DNA of 64,000 nucleotides from Acidianus sp. HS-5 (GTDB lineage: Archaea > Thermoproteota > Thermoprotei_A > Sulfolobales > Sulfolobaceae). The stretch lies in contig NZ_AP025245.1 of assembly GCF_021655615.1 (NCBI RefSeq), positions 1,674,001-1,738,000 on the forward strand, in the 5' to 3' direction. Shown here in pieces: positions 35,157-43,350 of this stretch. The position numbers and the translations under genes are program-made. Below the pieces are notes generated by a model, which saw only the letters and a list, made by a program, of their open reading frames with translations, did no database searches and was not told where the DNA came from. Position 1 is the stretch's first letter. Every line of letters begins with the position of its first letter.

Positions 35157-36222
35157 AATAGTAGATTCCCATTCTCACTGGTTCTCAGCTAAGGTTATGA
35201 GTGAAAAAGAGTTCATGATAGCTTCTTCAGAATCGTGGAGGGAAGAAGAGCTATCTCCTTCCTTATCTAGTAGAATAATTGAAATGAATTCCTGGAGACC
35301 CTTTTATCTGATGTTAAGGAATTATATGAAGAAATTGCTTGGTGAGAATTTTATTGAAGAGAGAAATAAGAAGATAAAGGATGATCCAGTAGAATACGTT
35401 AAATTCCTCATAGAAGATGCAGGAATAAAGGCATTCATTATTGATGAAGGATTCGGCAAAAAAGAGCAGGAAATCCCTGTTAAGTACAGACTACTTTTTA
35501 GAATAGAAAGCATAATAAATGATAACCTCTTTTCCTTGCCTTTCAATAAGGCAGTAGAATTTTTTGAAGAAACATTGAGGAATAAAATTAGGAAAGAAAA
35601 CTATGCAGGATTTAAATCTATAATTGCCTACCGGACGGGATTAAAGATTATATGCAATAAAGACCTAGCTAGGAACGATTTCTTAGATGAAGAAATAGAA
35701 TGGTTCGGAAGGAAAGCTAAGGGGTTTAGGGATTATTTATTCTGTAAAACAATGGAGATCGCTAAAGAGCTTAACGTACCTTTTCAAGTTCATACTGGAG
35801 CAGGAGATAGGGATATTAAGCTAGAGTTATCAAGGCCTTCTTACCTTACTGAGCTAGTTAGAAAATATGAAGGAAAAATAGTGTTAGTTCATGCAGGATT
35901 TCCTTACCATAGAGAAAGCGCATGGATGAGTTATTTATTTCCATCAGTGTACCTAGACGTTTCTCAAGTTTTTCCATTTGCCACAACTGCTGGGAAAGAC
36001 GTTTTAAGAGAAGTGCTTCAGATTGCACCAATAAACAAGGTCATGTATGGTTCTGACGCTTTCGAATTACCAGAAATAGCCTGGATTTCTGCAAAGATGT
36101 TTAGAAAATATGTCATATCAATTGCAAGAAAAATGAAGAATGAGGAAATTATAGATAATGAAGAGGAAGTAATTAAAATGATTTCAGAAGAAAACGCGTT
36201 TAAGCTCTATGGCTTACAATAA
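35134..36222 (+). CDS. Amidohydrolase 2 family protein, FluG-like partner
   Basis: The 362-residue TIM-barrel hydrolase has metal residues in IVDSHSHWFS (HxH), PFQVHTGAGD, VLVHAGFPYH and the final Asp in MYGSDAFELPE. It is a PF04909 amidohydrolase. The ATG lies inside the end of the GS-like gene (23-base overlap, different frame), which means coupled translation. In fungal FluG and plant nodulin-like proteins this domain is N-terminal to a GS domain in one chain. The 3' end overlaps the HAD gene by 9 bases. A gamma-glutamyl or amide substrate is likely, but its identity is unknown. Confidence 0.82.
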   Translation: MKSTENFEIVDSHSHWFSAKVMSEKEFMIASSESWREEELSPSLSSRIIEMNSWRPFYLMLRNYMKKLLGENFIEERNKKIKDDPVEYVKFLIEDAGIKAFIIDEGFGKKEQEIPVKYRLLFRIESIINDNLFSLPFNKAVEFFEETLRNKIRKENYAGFKSIIAYRTGLKIICNKDLARNDFLDEEIEWFGRKAKGFRDYLFCKTMEIAKELNVPFQVHTGAGDRDIKLELSRPSYLTELVRKYEGKIVLVHAGFPYHRESAWMSYLFPSVYLDVSQVFPFATTAGKDVLREVLQIAPINKVMYGSDAFELPEIAWISAKMFRKYVISIARKMKNEEIIDNEEEVIKMISEENAFKLYGLQ

Positions 36223-36867
36223 CCCTTTAATTTCCATATACCTTAATACGTCATAAAGGGTCTTAGCTTTCATCTTTATCTCCGGATAAAAGTTAAATCT
36301 ATCTAATAATACTGCATCAATGTACGCTCTCCTTGCCCCTATAACGTCAAGTTCATAAATATCTCCCACATGCAAGACAATTTCTCCAACATATTTTTTC
36401 GCATAAGAGAAAATCTTAGGATTGGGCTTAACTATACCTATATCGCATGAAGCAATGACCTTGTCAACGTATCTATCAAGTTTAAACTCCTTTACTACCT
36501 TATGTATTCTTTTAGTTGAGTTAGACACTATAACTACCTTGTACTTCTTTTTTATTTCCTTTAGGAAATCGGCTGCATCTTCATAAAGGAAATAATCCTG
36601 GTATTTATCTCTAGACGCTATCTCTTCCATAATTTTCTTACAAGGATGAATCCCAAGTTCGTAAAAGAGGTCATGTAAGTTAACCGGATTTAACCCTTCA
36701 TCGTTAGCAAAATTATTCTTGCTCATAACTCTCACCAAAGATCTAAAAAATGTCTTTTCATCAATCTTATATCCATAATCCTTAAGTATTCCTAGCATGT
36801 ACTCGTAAGACCTTGGTCTAAAGCCTACTAAAGTTTCGCCTAGGTCTACTGATACTGCATAAGGCAT
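36214..36867 (-). CDS. HAD superfamily hydrolase
   Basis: The 217-residue phosphatase-type protein has HAD motif I as VSVDLGETLVGF, motif II as VIVSNSTKR, motif III around VKPNPKIFSYA (Lys), and motif IV as LHVGDIYELD. Motif I is DLG rather than DxD, so the usual general acid Asp is missing. The ATG at 36867 is chosen over the open ATG at 36882 because the family start follows. Upstream is a copy of the 18-bp palindrome (36913-36930), with 45 bases to the ATG. The substrate is unknown. Confidence 0.85.
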   Translation of the reverse strand: MPYAVSVDLGETLVGFRPRSYEYMLGILKDYGYKIDEKTFFRSLVRVMSKNNFANDEGLNPVNLHDLFYELGIHPCKKIMEEIASRDKYQDYFLYEDAADFLKEIKKKYKVVIVSNSTKRIHKVVKEFKLDRYVDKVIASCDIGIVKPNPKIFSYAKKYVGEIVLHVGDIYELDVIGARRAYIDAVLLDRFNFYPEIKMKAKTLYDVLRYMEIKGLL

Positions 36868-36912
36868 GTGACTATATAACAAAACACAAAAATAAATATA
36901 ACTTACTATTAG

Positions 36913-36930
36913 CTATATAGAACTATTTAG
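36913..36930. promoter_or_regulatory. 18-bp palindromic operator candidate (site 3)
   Basis: CTATATAGAACTATTTAG differs from the perfect site at 39115 at two positions. It lies 45 bases before the HAD hydrolase ATG and its last four bases fall in the stop region of the AIM24 gene. Confidence 0.5.
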
Positions 36931-37610
36931 AAAGGTAAACCTCCCTTCTGACCTCCAGGAAGGAATGGAGCTAAGGCTGAGGCCATCTGTTGTGCAGTAA
37001 TTGAATGAACCCAAACTTTACCCGGACCTGTAACTTTAACGAAGTAGAGACCTTCTCCGCCAAAAAGCATCGTTTTAAAACCGCCTACTCTACTTACCGT
37101 AAACTGTACTCCTTCCTCCAAAGCTAAGAGATGGGAAGCCTCTATATCTATGCTTTGCCCAGGCATTAGCGAAACCTCGTAAAGACCGCCGTAAGCGTGA
37201 AGGAAAATTTTACCTACACCGTTAAATGTTGCAAGAAATAATCCTTCTCCTCCTAAGATTGCTGGAGCAAGTGGAGCAAGCTTTGCGTCGTAATTTACTG
37301 TATCTTCTGCAAACAAGAAGGAGTGAGATTCTGCCAGCAAACCTCTACCGTTAAGTTCTATAGGAACTATTTTTCCAGGAAAAACTCCCGCTATATCTAC
37401 CTCTCCTGGACCTACAAGCTCAGTTACAAAAAACGTTGCTCCCGTTAATTCCCTCTTTATTGCCGAAAGAATCCCTCCCCTCATTTTAGCTTGAATTGCT
37501 ACTGTAGAACTCTTTGACATTAAATGTCCAGCTTCGGCATATATTTTCTCTCCAGGGTTTAAGAAAACTTTAACGTATTGAATATCGTCTCCAAGAATTT
37601 GATACTGCAA
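36927..37610 (-). CDS. AIM24 / TIGR00266 family protein
   Basis: The 227-residue beta-rich protein begins MQYQILGDDIQYVKVFLNPG and has the family stretches AGHLMSKSSTV, GGEGLFLATFNGVGK and MLFGGEGLYFVKVTGPG. The TIGR00266/AIM24 family forms a beta-prism-like assembly. Its biochemical role is unclear. The C-terminus ends in a glycine-rich tail (LPGGQKGGLPF). It lies between the PHS transporter and the HAD gene on the same strand, with 41 bases to the transporter stop, so an operon is possible. Confidence 0.82.
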   Translation of the reverse strand: MQYQILGDDIQYVKVFLNPGEKIYAEAGHLMSKSSTVAIQAKMRGGILSAIKRELTGATFFVTELVGPGEVDIAGVFPGKIVPIELNGRGLLAESHSFLFAEDTVNYDAKLAPLAPAILGGEGLFLATFNGVGKIFLHAYGGLYEVSLMPGQSIDIEASHLLALEEGVQFTVSRVGGFKTMLFGGEGLYFVKVTGPGKVWVHSITAQQMASALAPFLPGGQKGGLPF

Positions 37611-37651
37611 TTTTTCACCTATAATTAAATAGAATATAAAAATAATTATCC

Positions 37652-39052
37652 TTATTGCTTTACCTCTTCCTTTTCTGCTTCTAGCTCACCAGTTAATTCT
37701 TCTAAACTCTTCATTTTAGGTTCCTTCACAAATGCAATAGTTAGCAAAGCACCTACTACACTAATTATCGCTAACATTAACAGTAAGTTCTTCAGTCCTA
37801 TAGATTGCATCAAACTAGGGAATAAGTATGTTGAAATCGCTGCTCCTATTTTACCCGCGGCAGCTGAGATCCCGTGACCAGTAGTTCTATAAGATGTAGG
37901 ATAAACCTCTGCAGGAACTACGAATGTAGTAGTATTAGGACCAAAGTCTATGAAGAAGAAAGTTAACGCATAAATTGCCAATGTTTCTCCTGCAGGAATT
38001 AGGAAACCAGAAATCTTAGTCGCAGTAACTACTGTAACCGCACTAACTATAGCGTAAAGTACTGCCATCATAACAAAGCCCTGTGTCTGAATTACTTTCC
38101 TACCTAATTTATCCATTAAACCCACTGCAGTAAAGTAACCAAAGAAACCAACTATGAAAGGAATCCCTGCAAATACTATCTCCTGGCCTATACTTGAAGG
38201 TTTACCTAAAATTGAAGAAACTATTGGGCCTGAGTAAACTCCTGTCCCATAATATGCAACGTCTAGCATGAACCAAGTGCCTGCAGTTCCTATTAACAAC
38301 TTCCAGTATTTACCTAGAAATCCTGAGAAGTTCAGTTTCTTAACTTCTGATCTGGTTATACTCAGCTTTGCACCTAGAAAAGATGCTCCCCTTTCTGCTT
38401 CTTTTAAATCTCCTTTTACTAATGCCGCATATCTAGGAGTTTCAGGAACTTTCCTCCTTAAGTATATTACTGTTGCAGCAGGAATTGCTCCTACACCCGC
38501 CATAACTCTCCAGGCTATATCAGGAGGTAAAGTAAATGCTGAAATTGCTCCTACAGCTACTGCAGCTAATGTTCCTATCCCTTGATTTGCAAAGACTAAA
38601 GCTATTAATTTTCCTCTATCCTTAACGTTAGCGTATTCACTCATTATTGTTGCTGAGATAGGATAATCTCCGCCGATTCCAAAGCCCATAATCATCCTGA
38701 ATATTAATAGCCATATCAAATTAGGAGAGAACGCACTCAAAAACGCGCCTGCTGACAGTAAACTTGCTTCTACTCCGTAAATTTTCTTTCTGCCTAACTT
38801 ATCCCCTAGGATTCCAAATATTAATTGTCCTAATATTGCTGTTACTATAGACGACGAAGCTAGGATTCCTTCATAAAACGTATTTAGTCGAAAGCCGGGA
38901 AGAGCGTATGCTTCAAAGATGTCTATTATTGCGCCTATGATAAATAAATCATAAGCGTCTGTAAAAAATCCCATTCCTGATGTGTACCAAATTTTTATAT
39001 GATTGAAAGTTAATTTTAAGCCATCAATGCTACTGAACGGCGATTTACTCAT
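37652..39052 (-). CDS. MFS transporter, phosphate:H+ symporter (PHS) type
   Basis: The 466-residue protein with 12 helices has GMGFFTDAYDLFIIGAI in helix 1, very close to the Pho84 family motif, and LGDKLGRKKIYGVE, GFGIGGDYPISATIMSEYA (the PHS helix-4 signature), and RKVPETPRYAALVKGD. This points to phosphate import, with related organic anions as an alternative. A perfect 18-bp palindrome lies 62 bases before the ATG, and a half-site ACTATATAG at 39066-39074. The AIM24 and HAD genes lie downstream on the same strand. Confidence 0.9.
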   Translation of the reverse strand: MSKSPFSSIDGLKLTFNHIKIWYTSGMGFFTDAYDLFIIGAIIDIFEAYALPGFRLNTFYEGILASSSIVTAILGQLIFGILGDKLGRKKIYGVEASLLSAGAFLSAFSPNLIWLLIFRMIMGFGIGGDYPISATIMSEYANVKDRGKLIALVFANQGIGTLAAVAVGAISAFTLPPDIAWRVMAGVGAIPAATVIYLRRKVPETPRYAALVKGDLKEAERGASFLGAKLSITRSEVKKLNFSGFLGKYWKLLIGTAGTWFMLDVAYYGTGVYSGPIVSSILGKPSSIGQEIVFAGIPFIVGFFGYFTAVGLMDKLGRKVIQTQGFVMMAVLYAIVSAVTVVTATKISGFLIPAGETLAIYALTFFFIDFGPNTTTFVVPAEVYPTSYRTTGHGISAAAGKIGAAISTYLFPSLMQSIGLKNLLLMLAIISVVGALLTIAFVKEPKMKSLEELTGELEAEKEEVKQ

Positions 39053-39065
39053 TACGTTTCAAGCT

Positions 39066-39074
39066 ACTATATAG
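39066..39074. promoter_or_regulatory. Half-site of the palindrome near the PHS gene start
   Basis: ACTATATAG is identical to one arm of the 39115 palindrome and lies 13-22 bases before the PHS start, where the transcript should begin. It could be chance in this AT-rich promoter. Confidence 0.3.
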
Positions 39075-39114
39075 AGTAGTAGGTTAAATATGTTACCTAT
39101 ATATTAACGAATTG

Positions 39115-39132
39115 CTATATAGTACTATATAG
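39115..39132. promoter_or_regulatory. Perfect 18-bp palindromic operator candidate (site 4)
   Basis: CTATATAGTACTATATAG is its own reverse complement. It lies 62 bases before the ATG of the PHS-type transporter at 39052. Three degenerate copies occur in other promoters of the window. Confidence 0.55.
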
Positions 39133-39185
39133 ACTGTATATGTTAGAGAATGAATAGAAAGTTAATAAAATAAAAAAATATAATT

Positions 39186-39626
39186 TTAAATATGTCCGTT
39201 AAGGCATTCTTCTATTAGTTTTGCGTCCTGCTCAGGTATGGGTCTCTTTAAGTTTGCAGGGGCATTCCTCAGATATTTTGCTAGCTGGGCTTTATCTTCA
39301 ATAAAAACTATCTTATCTAAGATTGATTTGAACTCGCAGACTCCTGTTACTTCTGGTTCTACTCTTACTCTGTATGGAAAAAGTGCTCTATTCCTAACTT
39401 TTTCTTCTGGAAAAACTGGGGTCTCGTCATGGTACCATTCAGTTAATACTTTCACTACGCCTACAATTTTCCCTCCATAGACTTTAGCATAGTATTTACT
39501 TACGTAGATTATTAGGTAATCTCCCTTAGCTATGTATTGGCTTAAGTCTTGCTTATAACCGTAAACTCCTTCAGAGCGAATGGTATCCCACATATCCTCT
39601 TGAATTGGTATTAGCCAGTAGGTCAC
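39186..39626 (-). CDS. EVE domain protein
   Basis: The 146-residue protein matches the EVE family: MTYWLIPIQEDMWD at the start, AKGDYLIIYVSK, GGKIVGVVKVLTE, and the final helix SILDKIVFIEDKAQLAKYL. EVE domains are PUA-like folds that recognise modified cytosine or other modified bases and occur in defence or RNA contexts. It is a single-domain protein here. The ATG at 39626 is preceded by a CTATATAGT half-site (39633-39641). It is divergent from the DUF1286 gene. Confidence 0.85.
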   Translation of the reverse strand: MTYWLIPIQEDMWDTIRSEGVYGYKQDLSQYIAKGDYLIIYVSKYYAKVYGGKIVGVVKVLTEWYHDETPVFPEEKVRNRALFPYRVRVEPEVTGVCEFKSILDKIVFIEDKAQLAKYLRNAPANLKRPIPEQDAKLIEECLNGHI

Positions 39627-39701
39627 GGTATGCTATATAGTTTTAATTACTTATAAATGTTGCTTGGCAAAGTTCAAATATTAATAAAAATAATTATTGT
39701 G

Positions 39702-40202
39702 ATGAAGCTCAGAACACATTACGTATTTTCTTTAGGTCTACTTTCCCTCATTGATTCACTTTTCTTGAATAATTTTCTGGAAATTGTTGTAATTTCAGGA
39801 GTTCTCTCGGTGATTGTAAATAACCTCATTGATTCTTTGGGGCATGAAATCAGAGGGAGATATATAAGCAGGACTCCTAGGACTCACACATTAACGAGGA
39901 GCATAGCTTGGGGATTATTACCTCCTGTGCCTATTTCTATCATTATCTATTTACTTTTCCCCAGTTACCTCCTACCTATAGTTACAGTCATTGACGGTGT
40001 TATGGTAGGCCCTTCACATATGCTCCTTGATATTTTTACTGAGAGAGGAATATACCGCAAGGTAAATGGGAGATGGAAGAGGATAGCTTTAGCACACTTC
40101 TCTTACGATAACCCTATAATAAATGGGATTGCGATTATTTTAGGAGCTCTGATGCTATTTATAGCATTGGAACTTCATAGTTACTATCACTATTATTTCT
40201 AA
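39702..40202 (+). CDS. DUF1286 family membrane protein
   Basis: This 166-residue protein starts MKLRTHYVFSLGLLSLIDSL, the typical DUF1286 opening, and has about four membrane helices. Conserved HTLTRSIAW, GPSHMLLDIFTERGIY and SYDNPIINGI follow. The His and Asp residues (HY, DSLGHEIRG, SHMLLD) resemble metal-dependent membrane hydrolases of the YdjM/LexA-regulated type, an inference. DUF1286 is largely restricted to Sulfolobales. ATG 39702 fits the family start better than the open start at 39657. Confidence 0.8.
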   Translation: MKLRTHYVFSLGLLSLIDSLFLNNFLEIVVISGVLSVIVNNLIDSLGHEIRGRYISRTPRTHTLTRSIAWGLLPPVPISIIIYLLFPSYLLPIVTVIDGVMVGPSHMLLDIFTERGIYRKVNGRWKRIALAHFSYDNPIINGIAIILGALMLFIALELHSYYHYYF

Positions 40203-40272
40203 TGAGATATTAAGCGGAAAGAAAAGGATTTTTAAATATACTTTCTATTCCCTTTATTGTGGTTTGTAAGAA

Positions 40273-40428
40273 GTGGGAAATAAAGTTCATGATAAAGAAG
40301 TTAAGGAAGATAGAGATTTAGCCAGATTTATTATGAGAGAATTTTCTAATTTAGAATATTTAATGTTAATAATCAATAAATTAGAATTGCAAAAAGAAGA
40401 CCACATTAAATACTCCAGAGAAAAGTAG
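40273..40428 (+). CDS. Small open frame, possible gene
   Basis: A GTG at 40273 opens 51 codons that end at TAG 40428. The product is highly charged and helical (KVHDKEVKEDRDLARFIMRE). A TATA-like TTTTTAAATATA lies about 30-40 bases upstream. No family is recognised. The rest of the gap between 40203 and 40518 holds nothing else I can support. Confidence 0.3.
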   Translation: MGNKVHDKEVKEDRDLARFIMREFSNLEYLMLIINKLELQKEDHIKYSREK

Positions 40429-40518
40429 GAAAAGATGTTTAGCGTTCACTCTTGTAATCCTTAGGTTAACTAGGCTTAAATATAAAGTTTAACTCTACAT
40501 AGAGATATAAGGAAAATG

Positions 40519-41025
40519 TTAGCTAATCTCCTTCAATAAGCTTTCCAGATTTTCGTTCCAAATATCTTCAAAATATTTTTTAATATTATTTTTTATAAAT
40601 TCTATCACTGTAATTATATCCTTCTCCACTTCATCCTTATCTTTATAATTTACAAAATTAGGATCAAAGCCATTATAGGAAAACGAGTGAAGAAGTAATG
40701 CAGTTTTAATTATTAATTGAACGTCGTAACCTAGCTTTGCTAAATCGTAAGAAATGCCAATTAGACCCGTAGTAGGGGCAGAATATCCTACTCTCTCATA
40801 CCATTCCTTCTCCTTTTCAGATTTAAATTTTATAATTTTATCAAAATTTTTTACTATTAGGGCGCTAATTATTGCTTTAACAGCGATGAAAGCTTTTGAT
40901 GAAGCATTTGTAATCATTCCTTTTCTTAGCATTTCCAAGGCTAGTTTACTCTCCATAAGCCCTTCCATGACTTTTACATAAATGTAAGATTTTGGATCTG
41001 CCTTATAATCTAGGATTTCGTACAT
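40519..41025 (-). CDS. PaREP1-like helical protein
   Basis: The 168-residue protein is all helical, with a PaREP1/HEPN-like layout: SYIYVKVMEGLMESKLALEML, then SKAFIAVKAIISALIVKNFD, YDLAKLGYDVQLIIKTALLLHS and a final charged helix. It is more diverged than the copy at 2064-2549. The segment GFDPNFVNYKD replaces the usual GFH end. PaREP1 proteins have no proven function; a relation to HEPN toxins is a family-level idea. It stands alone between the DUF1286 and DUF504 genes. Confidence 0.65.
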   Translation of the reverse strand: MYEILDYKADPKSYIYVKVMEGLMESKLALEMLRKGMITNASSKAFIAVKAIISALIVKNFDKIIKFKSEKEKEWYERVGYSAPTTGLIGISYDLAKLGYDVQLIIKTALLLHSFSYNGFDPNFVNYKDKDEVEKDIITVIEFIKNNIKKYFEDIWNENLESLLKEIS

Positions 41026-41171
41026 TACGAATTATTACGAAATAACCTTTTAATAATTTATAGATAAATCTGACAGTTTAATTATACATTAATCTATTGA
41101 TAATAACTAAATCATAGATAGTTTATACATATTATATTTATAAGCATCTGTATAATTGGAAGGCTCTTCTA

Positions 41172-41450
41172 TTGTATTTACTAATAATCTTTATTAACAC
41201 TTTCTACAATCCGAATTTGTTGACCAGAATTAAGGATGCAATAAATATGGTTTTATGGAAATATAGAGATAAGATTTCTGAGTTCACTCTAGTAATCTCT
41301 GATAGGTTTTTAGTTAATGCAGAAATTCCTTTTACTGGAATTGAAAGAGTTGATAATTATTACATTTATTTGACTGATGGAGAAACTGTAATACCGATTC
41401 ATAGAGTCCTTGAAATAAGGAGAAACGGTAAAACTATATGGAGAAGATGA
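41172..41450 (+). CDS. DUF504 (MJ1316-type) protein
   Basis: The 92-residue protein matches DUF504: TRIKDAINMVLW, FTLVISDRF, then GIERVDNYYIYLTDGE and VIPIHRVLEIRRNGKTIWRR at the end. This domain is also found in RNA-repair and 2',5'-phosphoesterase proteins and is thought to recognise RNA ends. The annotated TTG at 41172 follows a TATA box (TATATTTATAAG near 41131) by about 30 bases. The family start suggests TTG 41217 or 41220 as alternatives. The unknown gene at 41484 follows closely. Confidence 0.82.
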   Translation: MYLLIIFINTFYNPNLLTRIKDAINMVLWKYRDKISEFTLVISDRFLVNAEIPFTGIERVDNYYIYLTDGETVIPIHRVLEIRRNGKTIWRR

Positions 41451-41483
41451 TCCTTTTAAATATATAGTAGGATATTTATTCTT

Positions 41484-41768
41484 ATGTTAAAGGAAATACT
41501 GAGTAATTCCTCGATTTCTGAGCTTCTACAACAGGAAAAAGAAATAGATTGTACAAAAGAGGAATTCTTTTCATCACTAGATGAAATTATTAACAAAGCC
41601 TCTACAGAAGGGTATAAGGTTGAAGGACCTACTTTATCTTACGATAGAGGGCTAAACAAGTTAACTTACGATTTAAAGAAAAATAATAAGAAAGTAGGTG
41701 AAATTTCCCTTTATTATGGGAATTTCTATAGAAAATATGAGCAATATGTAAAATTTCTCAAATTGTAG
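41484..41768 (+). CDS. Small hypothetical protein
   Basis: The 94-residue protein starts MLKEILSNSSISELLQQEKE and has a helical N-terminal half and a beta C-terminal half (LTYDLKKNNKKVGEISLYYG). No family is recognised. It follows the DUF504 gene by 33 bases on the same strand, with its own TATA-like AAATATATAGTAGG upstream. Its 3' end overlaps the convergent thioesterase by 11 bases, typical for real genes in this window. Confidence 0.65.
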   Translation: MLKEILSNSSISELLQQEKEIDCTKEEFFSSLDEIINKASTEGYKVEGPTLSYDRGLNKLTYDLKKNNKKVGEISLYYGNFYRKYEQYVKFLKL

Positions 41769-42162
41769 TTATCTTATTAAGTAATTCCACTGGAAGTTCT
41801 ATTGCTTTCCAAGTTTTAGGATTTATTGATGCTTGAGTTATATAACCTTCAGTTGTTTTCTCTCCGTCTCTAAAAATAGCCATATCAAACCTTACTATCT
41901 TTTTTGATAAAGCCTTAGGAGATAAGACTACAGATATTCTATCACCAAGCCTTATAGGTCTTTTATAAACAGCGTGAGACTCAACTATTACAAACCACAG
42001 ACTATCATTAACTATAGGGTAATTTATTCCTACCTTATCTTTCATGTACTTTTCTATAGCATTAGTAAAAAATCTATAATAAGAAGCGTAATGCGCAATT
42101 CCTTGTATATCAGTATCGTAAATTCTTACGGTTTCCTCAAATACGAATTCTGTTTGAGCCAT
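41758..42162 (-). CDS. Acyl-CoA thioesterase, hotdog fold (4HBT type)
   Basis: The 134-residue protein begins MAQTEFVFEETVRIYDTDIQGIAHYASYY and has the single hotdog fold of 4-hydroxybenzoyl-CoA/YbgC thioesterases, with the catalytic Asp in YDTDIQGIAHY. It should hydrolyse short acyl-CoAs. I place the start at ATG 42162 rather than the open start at 42213, which would overlap the HEPN gene. The HEPN gene ends 23 bases upstream on the same strand, so the two may share a transcript. Confidence 0.85.
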   Translation of the reverse strand: MAQTEFVFEETVRIYDTDIQGIAHYASYYRFFTNAIEKYMKDKVGINYPIVNDSLWFVIVESHAVYKRPIRLGDRISVVLSPKALSKKIVRFDMAIFRDGEKTTEGYITQASINPKTWKAIELPVELLNKITTI

Positions 42163-42185
42163 ATGAAATTTTCTAAAAACTGCTA

Positions 42186-42560
42186 TTAAGGCTTTATTCG
42201 CGAATTTACCCAATTCCTTACAATTTCACTCATCTTTATGCACTCTAAAGCTTTCCTTTTATCGTAACTAGTCACCATGGAATACCTAGAGATTGTATAA
42301 TGCGGAGTTAAAAAATCGCAAGCCTGATAAACTTCCTCCGTAGCATTAACTCCTAGGATTTTCTCTACTTTTTGCAAAAGTTCGCTTAAGTCGTGTGTGA
42401 AAGTGTGAGATCCCGTGTATTTTATTTCTATTCCTTTCAAAAGAAATTCTATACTTTGTTGAGAGGCAAAACATGAAAACCAATAGTATCCTCTGTCAAC
42501 CATTTCTTTAGCAATAGAATAAAACTCATCACTCTTACTTAACCAAAACTTTTCAACCAC
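42186..42560 (-). CDS. HEPN domain protein
   Basis: The 124-residue helical protein fits the HEPN family found with minimal nucleotidyltransferases. FYSIAKEMVDRGYYWFSCF, then ASQQSIEFLLKGI and THDLSELLQKVEKIL are its marks. HEPN proteins of HEPN-MNT pairs are RNase toxins whose partner adenylylates them. The usual Rx4-6H motif is not evident. The start is a GTG at 42560, divergent from the MNT gene at 42594 with only 33 bases between. HEPN and MNT genes are usually codirectional, so this arrangement is unusual. Confidence 0.82.
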   Translation of the reverse strand: MVEKFWLSKSDEFYSIAKEMVDRGYYWFSCFASQQSIEFLLKGIEIKYTGSHTFTHDLSELLQKVEKILGVNATEEVYQACDFLTPHYTISRYSMVTSYDKRKALECIKMSEIVRNWVNSRIKP

Positions 42561-42593
42561 AACGCCTTTTTTCTTTGAGAGCTTTAATATCTT

Positions 42594-42896
42594 GTGGAGA
42601 AAATAGTGAAAGATTTTGTAGAGAAGGTAAAAGAAAAATATGCAGGTAAAGTTACTATCGTGTTATTCGGTAGTAGGGCTAGAGGAGATTATTGGCCTTC
42701 CAGCGATTACGATTTCATGGTCTTCCTAGAAAGAGTTGAAGATAAAATAGAAGAGGCTTACGAGATTTATAGACTAAAGAGAGGATTTTCAGCAGATATA
42801 ATAGTGTTATCCAAGGACGAATTGAAAGATAGAATTATAGAGAAGATGCTAGAGGATAAAATCGTAATATATGACGGACTTGGACTTTTTAGATAA
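42594..42896 (+). CDS. Minimal nucleotidyltransferase (MNT)
   Basis: The 100-residue protein carries the nucleotidyltransferase motif GSRARGDYWPSSDYDFMV: Gly26-Ser27, then Asp38-x-Asp40 for metals. Minimal nucleotidyltransferases of this kind act as antitoxins that transfer AMP to a HEPN RNase. The start is a GTG at 42594. The HEPN gene is divergent, separated by 33 bases with promoter elements for both. The small size and complete motif support activity. Confidence 0.88.
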   Translation: MEKIVKDFVEKVKEKYAGKVTIVLFGSRARGDYWPSSDYDFMVFLERVEDKIEEAYEIYRLKRGFSADIIVLSKDELKDRIIEKMLEDKIVIYDGLGLFR

Positions 42897-43350
42897 CTAT
42901 AGTCACTCTCTCCCAATTCTTGGCATACGAAGATTAAATAATCTAATGTCAACATAAGAGATTAACATTTGGATCTTACCTTATCTATGAGTATTCAGTG
43001 ACGACTCCAGCTTAATGAGCAGTGGAGAATCCCTGCACTATTGATTTGGACAACTAAACTTTTCATATTTTTAACACCATATAGCATTTATCGTAAAATC
43101 CTTGCAAAGTTACGTAACCTTAAAAACGATAACAATAGAAAGAAATTAAATAACTCGCTGTAAAGTCTAAGATCTCTTCATTGTAAAATGGATAAAATTT
43201 GTTTTATTACACTGTAAAATGAAAATATTTAAGCAGAGATTCCATAAAAACTGCTACTCATAATTCAATCCATGTTATTCTTGATTATCATATATCAGTA
43301 TATCAGTATCTAGCAAAAACATCAAGATCCTCAGTACTTCCAATTCTTTA
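42897..43350. other. Intergenic region downstream of MNT and SRP RNA
   Basis: I see no gene here. The segment TGTAAAATG is repeated near 43185 and 43215 (about 30 bp apart). A GC-containing inverted stretch around 43010-43040 (GCAGTGGAGAATCCCTGC) could form a small hairpin. It may contain termination signals for the SRP RNA, whose 3' end is at 43351. Confidence 0.35.
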
